Shown here: one piece after another, positions 33,497-42,097 of the stretch | How positions within the stretch are numbered: the stretch's first letter is position 1 | Layout of the letters: each line of letters starts with the position of its first letter | The notes under the pieces: model-generated | Database searches by the model: none | Told to the model about the DNA's origin: nothing | The model's input: the letters and a program-made list of their open reading frames with translations, nothing else | Translations under genes and position numbers: made by a program | From: an uncultured Alphaproteobacteria bacterium | GTDB lineage: Bacteria > Pseudomonadota > Alphaproteobacteria > Rhizobiales > Rhizobiaceae | DNA: 64,000 nucleotides | Assembly (NCBI GenBank): GCA_929200315.1 | Contig: CAKMZB010000001.1 | Coordinates: 144,404 to 208,403 of the forward strand | Reading direction: 5' to 3'

Positions 33497-33703
33497 ATGG
33501 ACAAAGCTAAACCCTGGTATGCATCCAAGACAATCTGGGCATCTCTCGTTGCCGTTTTTGCAGCCCTTGCGACAGGCTTCGGCCACCCGATTGACGCCAA
33601 GATGCAGGCTGACGTGGTGGATATTACCATCAAGGTTGTTGGTCTTGGCGCATCGGTGCTTGCGATTTTCGGGCGACTGAAGGCAATTTCGCGCATCGCC
33701 TGA
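33497..33703 (+). CDS. Holin-like small membrane protein
   Basis: This 68-residue protein has two hydrophobic helices (residues 13-30 and 41-60), the pattern KPWYASKTIWASLVAVFAAL and a basic end (GRLKAISRIA). It resembles small phage holins or holin-like proteins found beside lysis genes. It directly follows gp15, so it is probably part of the GTA transcript. No endolysin gene is adjacent; in R. capsulatus lysis genes lie away from the main cluster. Confidence 0.65.
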   Translation: MDKAKPWYASKTIWASLVAVFAALATGFGHPIDAKMQADVVDITIKVVGLGASVLAIFGRLKAISRIA

Positions 33704-33750
33704 AAGCTCATTCATTTGCCGTTCACAGCCGGACGGGTAAAAGGTGTGCC

Positions 33751-33969
33751 ATGAAAAGAATTGGTCTCATCTTTCTTGCGTGTGTCGGGCTGGCAATTGC
33801 AAACCCTGCCAGCGCCGCAACGTGCAACGAGCGCGCGATCGCGCTGGCGCAGCAGCAGGGTGGTAAGCTCATTTCTGTTGCCGCATCCGGTTCGCAATGT
33901 GTGATCCGCCTGCTTGTGCCAACCCCCGGCGGTCCACCGGTCCGCCGCACCTTCACGGTTTCCAAATAG
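33751..33969 (+). CDS. feuN: Small periplasmic protein, FeuN-like inhibitor of FeuQ
   Basis: This 72-residue protein has a signal peptide cut near ANPASAA-TC and a mature part of about 50 residues with two cysteines (C27, C52) that could form a disulfide. It lies 8 bases upstream of the feuP-like regulator. In Sinorhizobium the small periplasmic FeuN restrains the kinase FeuQ, and a gene of this size and place fits that role. Identity is inferred mainly from synteny and size. Confidence 0.7.
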   Translation: MKRIGLIFLACVGLAIANPASAATCNERAIALAQQQGGKLISVAASGSQCVIRLLVPTPGGPPVRRTFTVSK

Positions 33970-33977
33970 GGGCCACT

Positions 33978-34628
33978 ATGCGCATTCTGGTAGTCGAAGA
34001 CGATCCGGATCTGAACCGGCAATTGCGGGAAACCCTAAGTGAGGCGGGCTATGCCGTCGACACGGCGACCGACGGCGAGGAAGGTCATTTTCTTGGCGAT
34101 ACCGAGCCCTATGATGCCATTGTTCTCGATGTCGGCCTGCCAGAGATGGACGGCGTTACGGTGCTCGAACAATGGCGTAAGGACGGGCACACCATGCCCG
34201 TGCTTATGCTTACCGCGCGGGATCGGTGGAGTGACAAAGTTTCTGCCATTGATGCAGGAGCGGACGACTACGTCACCAAGCCATTCCACATGGAAGAAGT
34301 GCTCGCACGATTGCGGGCGCTGATCCGACGATCCGCTGGGATCGCCAGCTCTGTCATCGAGATCGGCCCAGTGGCGCTTGACGCTGCTAAGGCCTCCGTG
34401 ACGATGGAGGGCAATTCGGTAAAGCTAACGTCACTCGAGCTGCGATTGCTGAGCTATCTCATGCACCACCGCGGCAAGGTCGTTTCTCGCACAGAGTTAA
34501 TCGAACATCTTTACGACCAGGATTTCGACCGCGATTCCAACACTATTGAGGTCTTTGTCGGTCGGCTCCGCAAGAAGCTCTTTCCCGACCTGATCGAGAC
34601 CGTGCGTGGTATGGGGTATCGCGTTTGA
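33978..34628 (+). CDS. feuP: OmpR-family response regulator FeuP
   Basis: This 216-residue regulator has a receiver domain with phospho-acceptor D51 (YDAIVLDVGLPEMDG) and K100-region LTARDRWSDKVSAIDAGADD, then YVTKPFHMEEVLARLR. The C-terminal winged helix ends IETVRGMGYRV. The text GEEGHFLGDTEPYDA closely fits rhizobial FeuP, which controls cyclic glucan export (ndvA) and other envelope genes. I chose the ATG at 33978. It overlaps feuQ by 4 bases. Confidence 0.9.
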   Translation: MRILVVEDDPDLNRQLRETLSEAGYAVDTATDGEEGHFLGDTEPYDAIVLDVGLPEMDGVTVLEQWRKDGHTMPVLMLTARDRWSDKVSAIDAGADDYVTKPFHMEEVLARLRALIRRSAGIASSVIEIGPVALDAAKASVTMEGNSVKLTSLELRLLSYLMHHRGKVVSRTELIEHLYDQDFDRDSNTIEVFVGRLRKKLFPDLIETVRGMGYRV

Positions 34629-36010
34629 GCTTGGAAGCCACGCCTCGGCAAGGACGATCGCTTTCCTTACGTCTTGTGCTGCTCGTTTCCGGCTGGCTGA
34701 CCGTTGCACTTGCGGCGACCGGCCTGTTCGTAGTCGCGCTTGTTCAGGCCAATGCCGAGCGCGAGCTGCGTGCGCTACTCCTTGCGCACGCTTACAATAT
34801 CATGGGTGCTGCGGAGGTGAATGCGGCGGGGGAGCTGGAAGCTGATCCCGGTATCCGCGATCCGCATTTCGCACTGCCGAACTCCGGCTGGTACTGGGCA
34901 ATTGTTCGCGCCGAAGAGCTCGGCACCCCCCTTGTGACGAGCGCTTCACTCGCAGGCGATTCTGTTCCGGCTGCGGTTGACCCCGATATCCCCTTCGACA
35001 GCCGCTTCCAGCGCCTTGTGCAAAGTCAGGTGACTGAGGACACCGAGGAGCGGCTTGAGGCGCAGGTTTATTTGGGCGATGCCGAAACTCTCTACACCGT
35101 TATCGTCGCCGCCAACCGTAATGTTGTGACCGGAGCAGTGGGGGATGTGTTGCGCATTCTCGTCCTTGCTTTTCTCCTCCTCATCATCGGCACCGTGGTC
35201 GTGACGCATTTGGCTGTGCGTCGTGGCCTGCGCCCGCTTGCTGAGGCGCAGGATGCGGTGAACGCCATGCGGGCCGGGCAGCAGGTGCAACTCTCCACCG
35301 ATGTGCCGAAGGAAATCACGCCTTTGGTTGAAGAGATCAACGCCCTTGCCGAAGCCAACCGGGCGACGCTGGAACGCGCGCGCCATCAGGTCGGCAATCT
35401 TGCGCACGCCATGAAGACCCCCCTCGCAGCCGCGCTTAACGAGGTGGAGACAGTGGACGAACCCCAACGTGAGCGGTTGCGGCAACAATTGGGCAAAATG
35501 CGAGAGCAGATGTCCTCCTATCTCGACCGTGCCCAGCGCGGTGCAGTTCGGGAAGGGACCTCTCACCACACTATGGTCCTGCCGGTGGTGGAATCGGTCA
35601 ATCGCGTTCTCGCAAAGCTCAATCCGGAGAAACTGTTTGACGCGAAAACGCTGGACACTGCGCTCGCCGTGCGTTGCGAGGAGGATGATCTTGCTGAATT
35701 GCTCGGCACAATTGTCGAAAACGCGGCGCGGCACTCTAAGAGCATCGTCGATGTCGAGATTGCCGCAGCGAGCAACAGCGCGCATCTCGTTGAAATTGCC
35801 ATTAGCGATGATGGCGCGGGTTTGGACGATGCTGCAAAGGCAAAGGCGTTGGACCGTGGCAAGCGGTTGGATTCCTCCGGTACGGGCTCTGGCCTGGGCC
35901 TCTCCATCGTGCAGGAAATCGCTGAAGACTATTCTGGTGAAATCCACCTTGAAAATTCGGCGCTGGGCGGCTTGAAGGTGGTCGTCTTTCTGCCACGTTC
36001 AGCACCCTAA
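34625..36010 (+). CDS. feuQ: Sensor histidine kinase FeuQ
   Basis: This 461-residue inner-membrane kinase has two transmembrane helices (about residues 17-42 and 172-195) that bracket a periplasmic domain of about 130 residues. HAMP-like and HisKA regions follow, with H261 in VGNLAHAMKTPLAAALNEVE and an HATPase domain ending GTGSGLGLSIVQEIAEDY. The start is the TTG at 34625, overlapping the feuP stop (TTGA). It phosphorylates FeuP and is probably held in check by the FeuN-like protein. Confidence 0.88.
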   Translation: MSLEATPRQGRSLSLRLVLLVSGWLTVALAATGLFVVALVQANAERELRALLLAHAYNIMGAAEVNAAGELEADPGIRDPHFALPNSGWYWAIVRAEELGTPLVTSASLAGDSVPAAVDPDIPFDSRFQRLVQSQVTEDTEERLEAQVYLGDAETLYTVIVAANRNVVTGAVGDVLRILVLAFLLLIIGTVVVTHLAVRRGLRPLAEAQDAVNAMRAGQQVQLSTDVPKEITPLVEEINALAEANRATLERARHQVGNLAHAMKTPLAAALNEVETVDEPQRERLRQQLGKMREQMSSYLDRAQRGAVREGTSHHTMVLPVVESVNRVLAKLNPEKLFDAKTLDTALAVRCEEDDLAELLGTIVENAARHSKSIVDVEIAAASNSAHLVEIAISDDGAGLDDAAKAKALDRGKRLDSSGTGSGLGLSIVQEIAEDYSGEIHLENSALGGLKVVVFLPRSAP

Positions 36011-36018
36011 TACCGCCC

Positions 36019-36378
36019 ATGCGCTTTGCTCTGCTCCTTCTGTGCGCCGGTCTCACGGCCTGCGGCCCACGATTTCCAGCGTCTTCTCTAACGGCTGATC
36101 GCCAGGACAGCGGCCCGTTTCTGGCAGATACGGCGGGTCTCGACCGATCGGCGAAGCTTTCGCTGGCGGCCGCTGAGTTGCAGGTTCTGCAGTTCGGCCA
36201 GCCCGGACAGCCGGTTAACTGGTCGCTCAACCTTGCGCAAAGCGGCCAGGTCAGCGCCTCGCAGCCTTTTCGTGTGTCGGGTCGCGAGTGCCGTCGGCTG
36301 ACTTATCAGTGGAGCGGCAAAGGCGCCGTCAGCACCGTCTGCCGCAATGACGAGAATTTCTGGGTATCCGTTGGCTGA
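36019..36378 (+). CDS. Small lipoprotein, surface-antigen-like
   Basis: This 119-residue protein has a lipoprotein signal with lipobox LTAC (C15), so it should be anchored to a membrane through a diacylated cysteine. The C-terminal part (ASQPFRVSGRECRRLTYQWS, then VCRNDENFW) resembles the small 17-kDa or RT0821-type surface antigen fold. It follows feuQ by 8 bases and may share its transcript. Confidence 0.72.
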   Translation: MRFALLLLCAGLTACGPRFPASSLTADRQDSGPFLADTAGLDRSAKLSLAAAELQVLQFGQPGQPVNWSLNLAQSGQVSASQPFRVSGRECRRLTYQWSGKGAVSTVCRNDENFWVSVG

Positions 36379-36461
36379 TGCTGCTGCATGTCGCATCCAG
36401 ATCGCGCGCGTTTGACCATCTGTGCCGTTGAAACGCCACGGTGAACCTCTAAAAGGCTGAC

Positions 36462-37568
36462 ATGCTCTTCTGGACCTTTGCAGCCCTGATGACTGCCGCC
36501 GCAACCTTATGTGTTTTGTGGCCCCTCAGCCGTGACCGGAGTGAGGCCGACAAGCCAGACCGGATTGATGTGTTGCGGGGGCAGATGGACGCGCTGATGG
36601 CACGCCTGGCGGCTGCTGAGGGCGAGGAAGAAGTGTTGCTTGAACAAGAGCGTGCGGAGCTTGGTCGGCGTATCTTGCAATTGGCGGATGAAACGCGTGC
36701 GCCGAAGAAGCGCAAGACCGCTCCGGCCACCTATGCTGCAAGCCTGTTTGGTCTTATCGCTGTCCCGGCTATAGCGCTGCCTCTCTACATACAAAACGGG
36801 TCTCCCGACCGATCCGACCAACCCCTTTCGGCCAGCGCCTCTGTACCGCTGGAAGATCGGTCTGTCGCCGAAATGGTGCGCATTGCCGAACGTCATCTGC
36901 GCGATAGTCCCGACGATCTGCGTGGGTGGCAGGTGCTGGCCGATGTCTATGCCGGGGACGGACGGTTAAATGATCGCATCCGCGCATTGAACAACATTGT
37001 GCGTATCCAACCGCGCAATGCAGATGCTCGTACCGAGCTTGGTGAAGCGATCACCCAGACAGCGGACAACATCGTTACCGACCGTGCACTGGTGCAGTTT
37101 GAGACAGCGCTTGCCATTGATCCCACTCATCGCAAGGCCGGCTTCTACCGCGCCATAGCGCTGGAGCAGGACGGGCAGCGCGATGCTGCGATTGCGAATT
37201 GGCAACAGCTTGCGGCGATGGAGCCGCAGGATGCCGAATGGAAGGCCGTGGTCGCACGCCAAATGTCCCGCTTGACCGGCACCGCTCCACGCATTGACAA
37301 TGAAGCTGCAGCCCAGATTTCCAACCTTGATGAAGACGCCCGGGCGGAGATGATCCGGGGCATGGTCGCTCGTCTTCAATCGCGCCTTGAAGATGAGCCC
37401 GGTGACCTCATCGGCTGGCAGCGTTTGCTGCGCGCCCACGATGTTCTCGGCACACCGGAAGCCGCTCTCGCAGTATTGGACAGAGCTATCAGCAAGACCG
37501 AACCCGGCAGCACGCTTTTTGCCCGACTTGCCGCCTTGCGGGCGCAGCAGGAGACATCCCGACCATGA
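36462..37568 (+). CDS. ccmI: c-type cytochrome biogenesis protein CcmI (CycH)
   Basis: This 368-residue apocytochrome chaperone has two transmembrane helices (about residues 2-20 and 91-109) with a coiled-coil loop between them (MARLAAAEGEEEVLLEQERA). A periplasmic TPR domain follows (LRGWQVLADVYAGDGRLNDR, then ALVQFETALAIDPTHRKAGF). It hands apocytochrome to the haem ligation complex. It is first of a ccmI-E-F-H run and overlaps ccmE by 4 bases. Confidence 0.93.
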   Translation: MLFWTFAALMTAAATLCVLWPLSRDRSEADKPDRIDVLRGQMDALMARLAAAEGEEEVLLEQERAELGRRILQLADETRAPKKRKTAPATYAASLFGLIAVPAIALPLYIQNGSPDRSDQPLSASASVPLEDRSVAEMVRIAERHLRDSPDDLRGWQVLADVYAGDGRLNDRIRALNNIVRIQPRNADARTELGEAITQTADNIVTDRALVQFETALAIDPTHRKAGFYRAIALEQDGQRDAAIANWQQLAAMEPQDAEWKAVVARQMSRLTGTAPRIDNEAAAQISNLDEDARAEMIRGMVARLQSRLEDEPGDLIGWQRLLRAHDVLGTPEAALAVLDRAISKTEPGSTLFARLAALRAQQETSRP

Positions 37569-38032
37569 CCGTTCGGCAACAAAGACTAGCGTGGATTACT
37601 GCGATTGGCGGTGTGCTGGCGCTCGCCCTCGCCCTTTCCCTTTTCGCTCTTGCGCCGGGCATTTCCTACGCCATGAGCCCGACGGAGCTGCGCGAAGCTG
37701 CGCCTTCGCCGGGCCAACGCATTCGCCTCTTTGGGCTGGTGCAGGACGGGTCGGTGGAGCGTGGTGAGGGGCTTGCTGTCTCGTTCACGCTTACGGACCA
37801 AACCAACACCGTTTCCGTGAAGTTTGACAACATCTTGCCCGACCTCTTCCGTGAGGGGCAGGGCATCATCACAGAAGGCACACTTGGTCCTGATCGGGTC
37901 TTCGTTGCCGATACCGTTCTGGCCAAACATGATGAAAATTACATGCCCACCGATATGGCCGAGAAGTTGAAAGAGCAGGGTGTCTGGCAGGGGGACGACG
38001 ATTACGATGCGTCGGCGGTGCCGGAGCAGTGA
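37565..38032 (+). CDS. ccmE: Haem chaperone CcmE (CycJ)
   Basis: This 155-residue periplasmic protein is anchored by one N-terminal helix (residues 8-30). The haem is bound covalently by H122 in the VLAKHDENYMP motif, with Y126 as likely ligand. The OB-fold strands (IRLFGLVQDGSV, VSVKFDNILPDLFREGQGI) are present. It passes haem to CcmF and CcmH. Its stop overlaps the GTG start of ccmF (GTGA). Confidence 0.96.
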   Translation: MTVRQQRLAWITAIGGVLALALALSLFALAPGISYAMSPTELREAAPSPGQRIRLFGLVQDGSVERGEGLAVSFTLTDQTNTVSVKFDNILPDLFREGQGIITEGTLGPDRVFVADTVLAKHDENYMPTDMAEKLKEQGVWQGDDDYDASAVPEQ

Positions 38033-40002
38033 CCGTCGAGCTTGGCCATTTCGCGCTGGTGCTGGCGCTGGCTCTCTCGGTGGTCCAATCCATTGTGCCG
38101 TTCTTCGGCGCACAGCGCGGAAATGCGCGGCTCATGGCCGTGGGGGATGTTACCAGCAACGGCATTCTGGTCTTCACCACTCTCTCCTTTGCCGCGCTGA
38201 CCTATGCTTATGCGACGAGCGATTTTTCGCTCGTCAATGTCTGGCAAAACAGCCATTCGCAGATGCCGTTTCTCTTCAAGCTCACCGGTACTTGGGGTAA
38301 CCATGAAGGTTCGATGTTGCTTTGGGTGCTTATCCTGGCGCTTTTTGCAGCGGCAGTGAGTTGGTTTGGTGGCAACCTACCGCTCAGCCTGCGCGCCAAT
38401 GTGCAGGCGGTGCAGGGCTGGCTGCTGCTGACCTTCTTCGCGTTCATTATCTTCACTTCCAACCCCTTCCAGCGGCAGGCATTGGCGCCGGAGGGACAGG
38501 ACTTGAACCCGATCCTTCAGGACATTGGCCTCGCGATCCATCCGCCAATGCTCTATCTCGGCTATGTCGGTTTCTCGATCACTTTTGCCTTTGCCGTTGC
38601 CGCGCTGATTGAAGGGCGGATCGATTCCGTGTGGGCCCGCTGGGTGCGGCCATGGGCGCTGGTCGCCTGGCTTTTCCTCACCGCCGGCATTTCGATGGGC
38701 TCCTACTGGGCGTATTATGAACTCGGCTGGGGTGGCTGGTGGTTCTGGGATCCGGTGGAGAACGCCTCTTTCCTGCCTTGGCTTTCCGGCACCGCGTTGC
38801 TCCATTCCGCGCTGGTGATGGAAAAGCGCGACGCGCTGAAGGTTTGGACGGTTCTACTAGCGATCCTGACTTTCTCGCTTTCGCTGCTTGGCACATTCCT
38901 GGTGCGCTCTGGTGTGCTGACTTCGGTGCACACCTTTACCAGTGACCCGTCCCGCGGCCTGTTCATTCTCACGATCCTGTCGATCTTCGTTGGCGGTTCG
39001 CTTACGCTCTTTGCTCTGCGGGCAACGCGATTGGAGCAGGGTGGCCTTTTTGCGCCGATCTCTCGCGAGGGTTCGCTCGTGGTGAACAATCTCCTCATCG
39101 CCACAGCCACCGCAACTGTGCTGATGGGAACGCTTTATCCGGTGGTTTACGAGGCGATCACTGGCGGCAAAATTTCAGTTGGGGCGCCCTTCTTCAACCG
39201 CACTTTCATCCCTCTCGCGATCCCACTTGTGCTGCTGATGCCACTGGGCCCGCTACTTGCGTGGAAAAAGGGCGATTTGCTAGGCGCGATGCAGCGCCTC
39301 ACCCTCGTTGCCGGGTTCAGCCTGCTGGCCATGGTTTTGGTCATGGCCTTTATCTCGCCAGGCAAATGGCTTGCCCCAATCGCCATCGGCATTGCTGTCT
39401 GGCTGATGATCGGGTCGTTCGCTGAGCTTTGGCAGCGCGCTGGTTTCGGTAAAGTTGGAGCGGGCGCCGGTTTGCGCCGCATAGGTGGTGCACCGGCGAC
39501 AGTCTGGTCAACAGCGCTCTCCCATTTTGGCGTGGGCGTGACGATGCTCGGTATTGTTGTTGTGACTGCCTACGAGACCGAGGATGCGGTGGTGTTGCAG
39601 CCCCGTGCAAGCGTTGAGGCCGCTGGTTTCACCGTCCGTTATGACGGCGCCCGCCGCACGAATGTTGCGAATTATGAAGAGACGATCATCGACCTCGCTG
39701 TCATGGAGGACGGTGATCTCGTCACTTTCGCGCGGCCGTCCAAGCGTTTCTATCCGGCACGGCAAATGCCAACGAGCGAAGCGGCGATCATGAATTTTGG
39801 TTTTTCGCAGCTCTATATCGCGCTGGGTGAAGCCAATGCCGATGGTTCGGTTTCGGTGCGTATTTGGTGGAAGCCCTTCGTCACGCTCATCTGGCTCGGT
39901 ACGATCTTCATGGTCATTGCTGGTGCAATCTCGCTCGTTGGTCGCCGCAGTGGCGTACCGCGCAAGATGAAATCGCCAAAGGCGGTCCCCGCCGATGCGT
40001 AG
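38029..40002 (+). CDS. ccmF: Haem lyase subunit CcmF (CycK)
   Basis: This 657-residue polytopic membrane protein carries the tryptophan-rich haem-handling motif GWGGWWFWDPVENASFLPWL at about residues 233-252. It also has conserved histidines, such as the one in GTWGNHEGSMLLWV. It starts with GTG at 38029, overlapping the ccmE stop. It joins haem to apocytochrome together with CcmH and CcmI. It overlaps ccmH by 8 bases. Confidence 0.96.
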   Translation: MTVELGHFALVLALALSVVQSIVPFFGAQRGNARLMAVGDVTSNGILVFTTLSFAALTYAYATSDFSLVNVWQNSHSQMPFLFKLTGTWGNHEGSMLLWVLILALFAAAVSWFGGNLPLSLRANVQAVQGWLLLTFFAFIIFTSNPFQRQALAPEGQDLNPILQDIGLAIHPPMLYLGYVGFSITFAFAVAALIEGRIDSVWARWVRPWALVAWLFLTAGISMGSYWAYYELGWGGWWFWDPVENASFLPWLSGTALLHSALVMEKRDALKVWTVLLAILTFSLSLLGTFLVRSGVLTSVHTFTSDPSRGLFILTILSIFVGGSLTLFALRATRLEQGGLFAPISREGSLVVNNLLIATATATVLMGTLYPVVYEAITGGKISVGAPFFNRTFIPLAIPLVLLMPLGPLLAWKKGDLLGAMQRLTLVAGFSLLAMVLVMAFISPGKWLAPIAIGIAVWLMIGSFAELWQRAGFGKVGAGAGLRRIGGAPATVWSTALSHFGVGVTMLGIVVVTAYETEDAVVLQPRASVEAAGFTVRYDGARRTNVANYEETIIDLAVMEDGDLVTFARPSKRFYPARQMPTSEAAIMNFGFSQLYIALGEANADGSVSVRIWWKPFVTLIWLGTIFMVIAGAISLVGRRSGVPRKMKSPKAVPADA

Positions 40003-40432
40003 TCTCGCCGCGCTTTTTCTTACAGTGCTGTTCCCTTTCGCCGCCGCTTTTGCTGCGTTGAACGATGCACAGGAAGAGCGGGCAGAGGCACTGTTCAACG
40101 AGCTGCGCTGTGTGGTTTGCCAGAACCAATCCATTGCTGATTCCGAGGCAGGTGTAGCGCAGGATTTGCGCGCCATTGTGCGCGATCAGATTGCGGCGGG
40201 ACGGTCAGACGGGGAAATTCTCGACTTCCTCGTAGCCCGTTATGGCGAGTTCGTGTTGCTCAGCCCGCCGCTCGACTGGCGCACCATTCTCTTGTGGGGT
40301 GCGCCTTTCATTTTGCTGGTTGCAGGCGGCTTTATTATCTGGCCCGGGCGGCGCGATACCGGTGATCTTAAAACGATGGAACTCAACGCTGAAGAGGAGG
40401 CGCGGTTGAAGAAATTGCTGGAACGCGAGTGA
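39995..40432 (+). CDS. ccmH: Cytochrome c-type biogenesis protein CcmH (CycL)
   Basis: This 145-residue periplasmic thiol protein has a signal peptide (residues 1-21), the LRCVVCQNQS motif with redox cysteines C39 and C42, and a C-terminal transmembrane helix (residues 99-117). It reduces apocytochrome CxxCH thiols before haem attachment. It ends the ccmIEFH run. The 120-base gap that follows separates it from degP. Confidence 0.95.
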   Translation: MRSLAALFLTVLFPFAAAFAALNDAQEERAEALFNELRCVVCQNQSIADSEAGVAQDLRAIVRDQIAAGRSDGEILDFLVARYGEFVLLSPPLDWRTILLWGAPFILLVAGGFIIWPGRRDTGDLKTMELNAEEEARLKKLLERE

Positions 40433-40440
40433 AACTGAAC

Positions 40441-40456
40441 CTTACAACATCGTAAG
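40441..40456. promoter_or_regulatory. Inverted repeat CTTAC-N6-GTAAG upstream of degP
   Basis: Five-base arms (40441-40445 and 40452-40456) lie between ccmH and degP, about 100 bases before the degP start. The next regulator gene in the operon is of OmpR type, so a self-regulatory operator is possible. The repeat is short and unverified. Confidence 0.3.
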
Positions 40457-40554
40457 CTCCGCGCCTTCCGCATACCGATTTTCCCAATCACATAGCAGTC
40501 ATCGAACGACCCGATCCGTTCATCTGACCTGCCAAGTGAAAGAGGAAATCCCCC

Positions 40555-42039
40555 ATGACGATCTTGTCTAAAACAACCATCAGCCTCGCCAGTGGCGCTG
40601 CCGCTTTTGCCATTATTGGCGCAGCCACCATCGGCGGCATCTCCGCTCCGGTTCTGGCAAAGCCAGTTGCTATTGAAGCGCCTCAGACGGTGCCGAACTT
40701 TGCCGATGCGGTTGAAGCTGTTTCCCCAGCGGTTGTGTCGGTGAAGGTGAAGACTGCCGCGCGCCCGGCTTCCTTCCAAGGTGGTTCGGATGCACTTCCG
40801 CAAGACCATCCCTTCCGTCGCTTTTTTGATCGCGAGTTCCGCCACGACAATGATCGCCGCGGACGTCGCGATGCGCCTCGCCGCTTTGCGACCAGCCTGG
40901 GATCTGGCTTCTTCGTCTCAGCCGACGGCTACATCGTCACCAACAACCATGTGATCGACCAGGGTACAGAATTCACCGTGGTGTTGAACGATGGCGAGGA
41001 ATTGGATGCGACGCTCGTTGGTGCGGATCCAAAGACTGATCTTGCTGTGCTGAAGGTCGACACCGACGATCAGCCCTATGTGTCTTTCGCCGATGAACCG
41101 TCGCGTGTGGGCGAATGGGTTGTGGCCGTTGGCAACCCTTTCGGCCTTGGTGGCACCGTCACGGCGGGAATCATCTCCGGCATGAACCGTGATATCGGCT
41201 CCGGCCCCTATGATGATTTTCTCCAGATCGACGCGGCCGTAAACAAAGGTAATTCCGGCGGCCCAGCATTTAACCTGTCCGGTGAAGTCGTGGGAGTGAA
41301 CACTGCTATATTCTCCCCGTCCGGTGGCAATGTTGGCATTGCTTTTGCGATCTCCGCACGCGCTGCAAATGAGGTTGTCAGCGACTTGATTGACAGTGGT
41401 TCAGTCACGCGCGGCTGGCTTGGTGTGCAGATCCAGCCAGTGACGGAAGACATCGCTCGTTCGCTCAATCTTGATGATGCGCAGGGCACCATTGTTGCTG
41501 AAGCGCAGGGTGACAGCCCCGCACTTGCCGCAGGTATTGAGGCCGGTGACATCATAACCGCCGTTGACGGCAAGGTCATTGAAGGTCCCCGCGAATTGGC
41601 CCGGGTGATTGCCGCCTACGAGCCCGGTAAGACCGTCGAACTCACGATTATTCGTGACGGCCGTGAGCGTGCTCTGGACGTCAACCTTGGCACGCTGCCT
41701 GGTGGAGACCGCCGCGCCGCAGTCGAGCTGAACCCGGAGAGCGGCGCTGAAAACAGCGTCGAACTAGCAGACCTCGGGCTTTCGGTGATCGAGCAGGATG
41801 GAGCCATCGTCGTTGCCGATATTGTGCCAGACAGTGCGGCTGCCGAAAAGGGTCTGCGTCGAGGTGATGAGATCGTCTCCATCAATGGGCTAGAGGTCGA
41901 CGCTGTCGATAGTGTCGGCAAAGCCATAGCTGAGGCCATAGCGGATGAACGCAAAGCGGTGCTCTTCCAACTTCGCACCGGCGATCGCAGCCGCTTCGTC
42001 GCGTTGCCGATGGACGAAACCAAAACCAACCGGGGATAG
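40555..42039 (+). CDS. degP: Periplasmic serine endoprotease DegP (Do family)
   Basis: This 494-residue periplasmic protease-chaperone has an N-terminal signal-type helix (residues 8-35). The trypsin-like domain shows H132 (TNNHVID), D162 (KTDLAVLKV) and S234 (GNSGGPA). Two PDZ domains follow, at about 283-375 and 400-485. A charged insertion rich in Arg and Asp at residues 88-110 precedes the catalytic core. It is expected to remove misfolded envelope proteins. It heads an operon with a response regulator and kinase, so stress-responsive control is plausible. Confidence 0.95.
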   Translation: MTILSKTTISLASGAAAFAIIGAATIGGISAPVLAKPVAIEAPQTVPNFADAVEAVSPAVVSVKVKTAARPASFQGGSDALPQDHPFRRFFDREFRHDNDRRGRRDAPRRFATSLGSGFFVSADGYIVTNNHVIDQGTEFTVVLNDGEELDATLVGADPKTDLAVLKVDTDDQPYVSFADEPSRVGEWVVAVGNPFGLGGTVTAGIISGMNRDIGSGPYDDFLQIDAAVNKGNSGGPAFNLSGEVVGVNTAIFSPSGGNVGIAFAISARAANEVVSDLIDSGSVTRGWLGVQIQPVTEDIARSLNLDDAQGTIVAEAQGDSPALAAGIEAGDIITAVDGKVIEGPRELARVIAAYEPGKTVELTIIRDGRERALDVNLGTLPGGDRRAAVELNPESGAENSVELADLGLSVIEQDGAIVVADIVPDSAAAEKGLRRGDEIVSINGLEVDAVDSVGKAIAEAIADERKAVLFQLRTGDRSRFVALPMDETKTNRG

Positions 42040-42047
42040 TCCCGACT

Positions 42048-42073
42048 GCCGGACGCTCTCTTGAGCGTCCGGC
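42048..42073 (+). terminator. Strong hairpin between degP and the response regulator
   Basis: A perfect 11-bp stem (GCCGGACGCTC at 42048-42058 with 42063-42073) closes a TCTT tetraloop, 8 bases after the degP stop. No T-run follows, so it may be an mRNA-stabilising or processing hairpin, or an attenuator, instead of a full terminator. Confidence 0.6.
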
Positions 42074-42097
42074 TACCGGTGGCCTATAGCGCTTCTT

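Larger units (their letters stand above)
19037..33703 (+). mobile_element. Gene transfer agent (RcGTA-type) structural cluster
   Basis: A 14.7-kb plus-strand block runs in the order small terminase, large terminase, portal, small membrane protein, HK97 protease, capsid, adaptor, stopper, HK97 gp10-like, tail terminator, tail tube, two chaperone-like genes, tape measure, DUF2460, DUF2163, NlpC/P60 peptidase, host-specificity protein and a holin-like peptide. This matches the Rhodobacter capsulatus GTA order. There is no integrase, repressor, replication gene or attachment site, and base composition matches the host. Both features argue for a domesticated GTA over a prophage. All frames are open, so the particle may still be made. 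Confidence 0.93.

Noticed and set aside
19037..33703. Interpretation as an active prophage
   Set aside because: No integrase, repressor, replication genes or attachment-site repeats flank the block, and the gene order and rcc01693-type genes are specific to GTAs.
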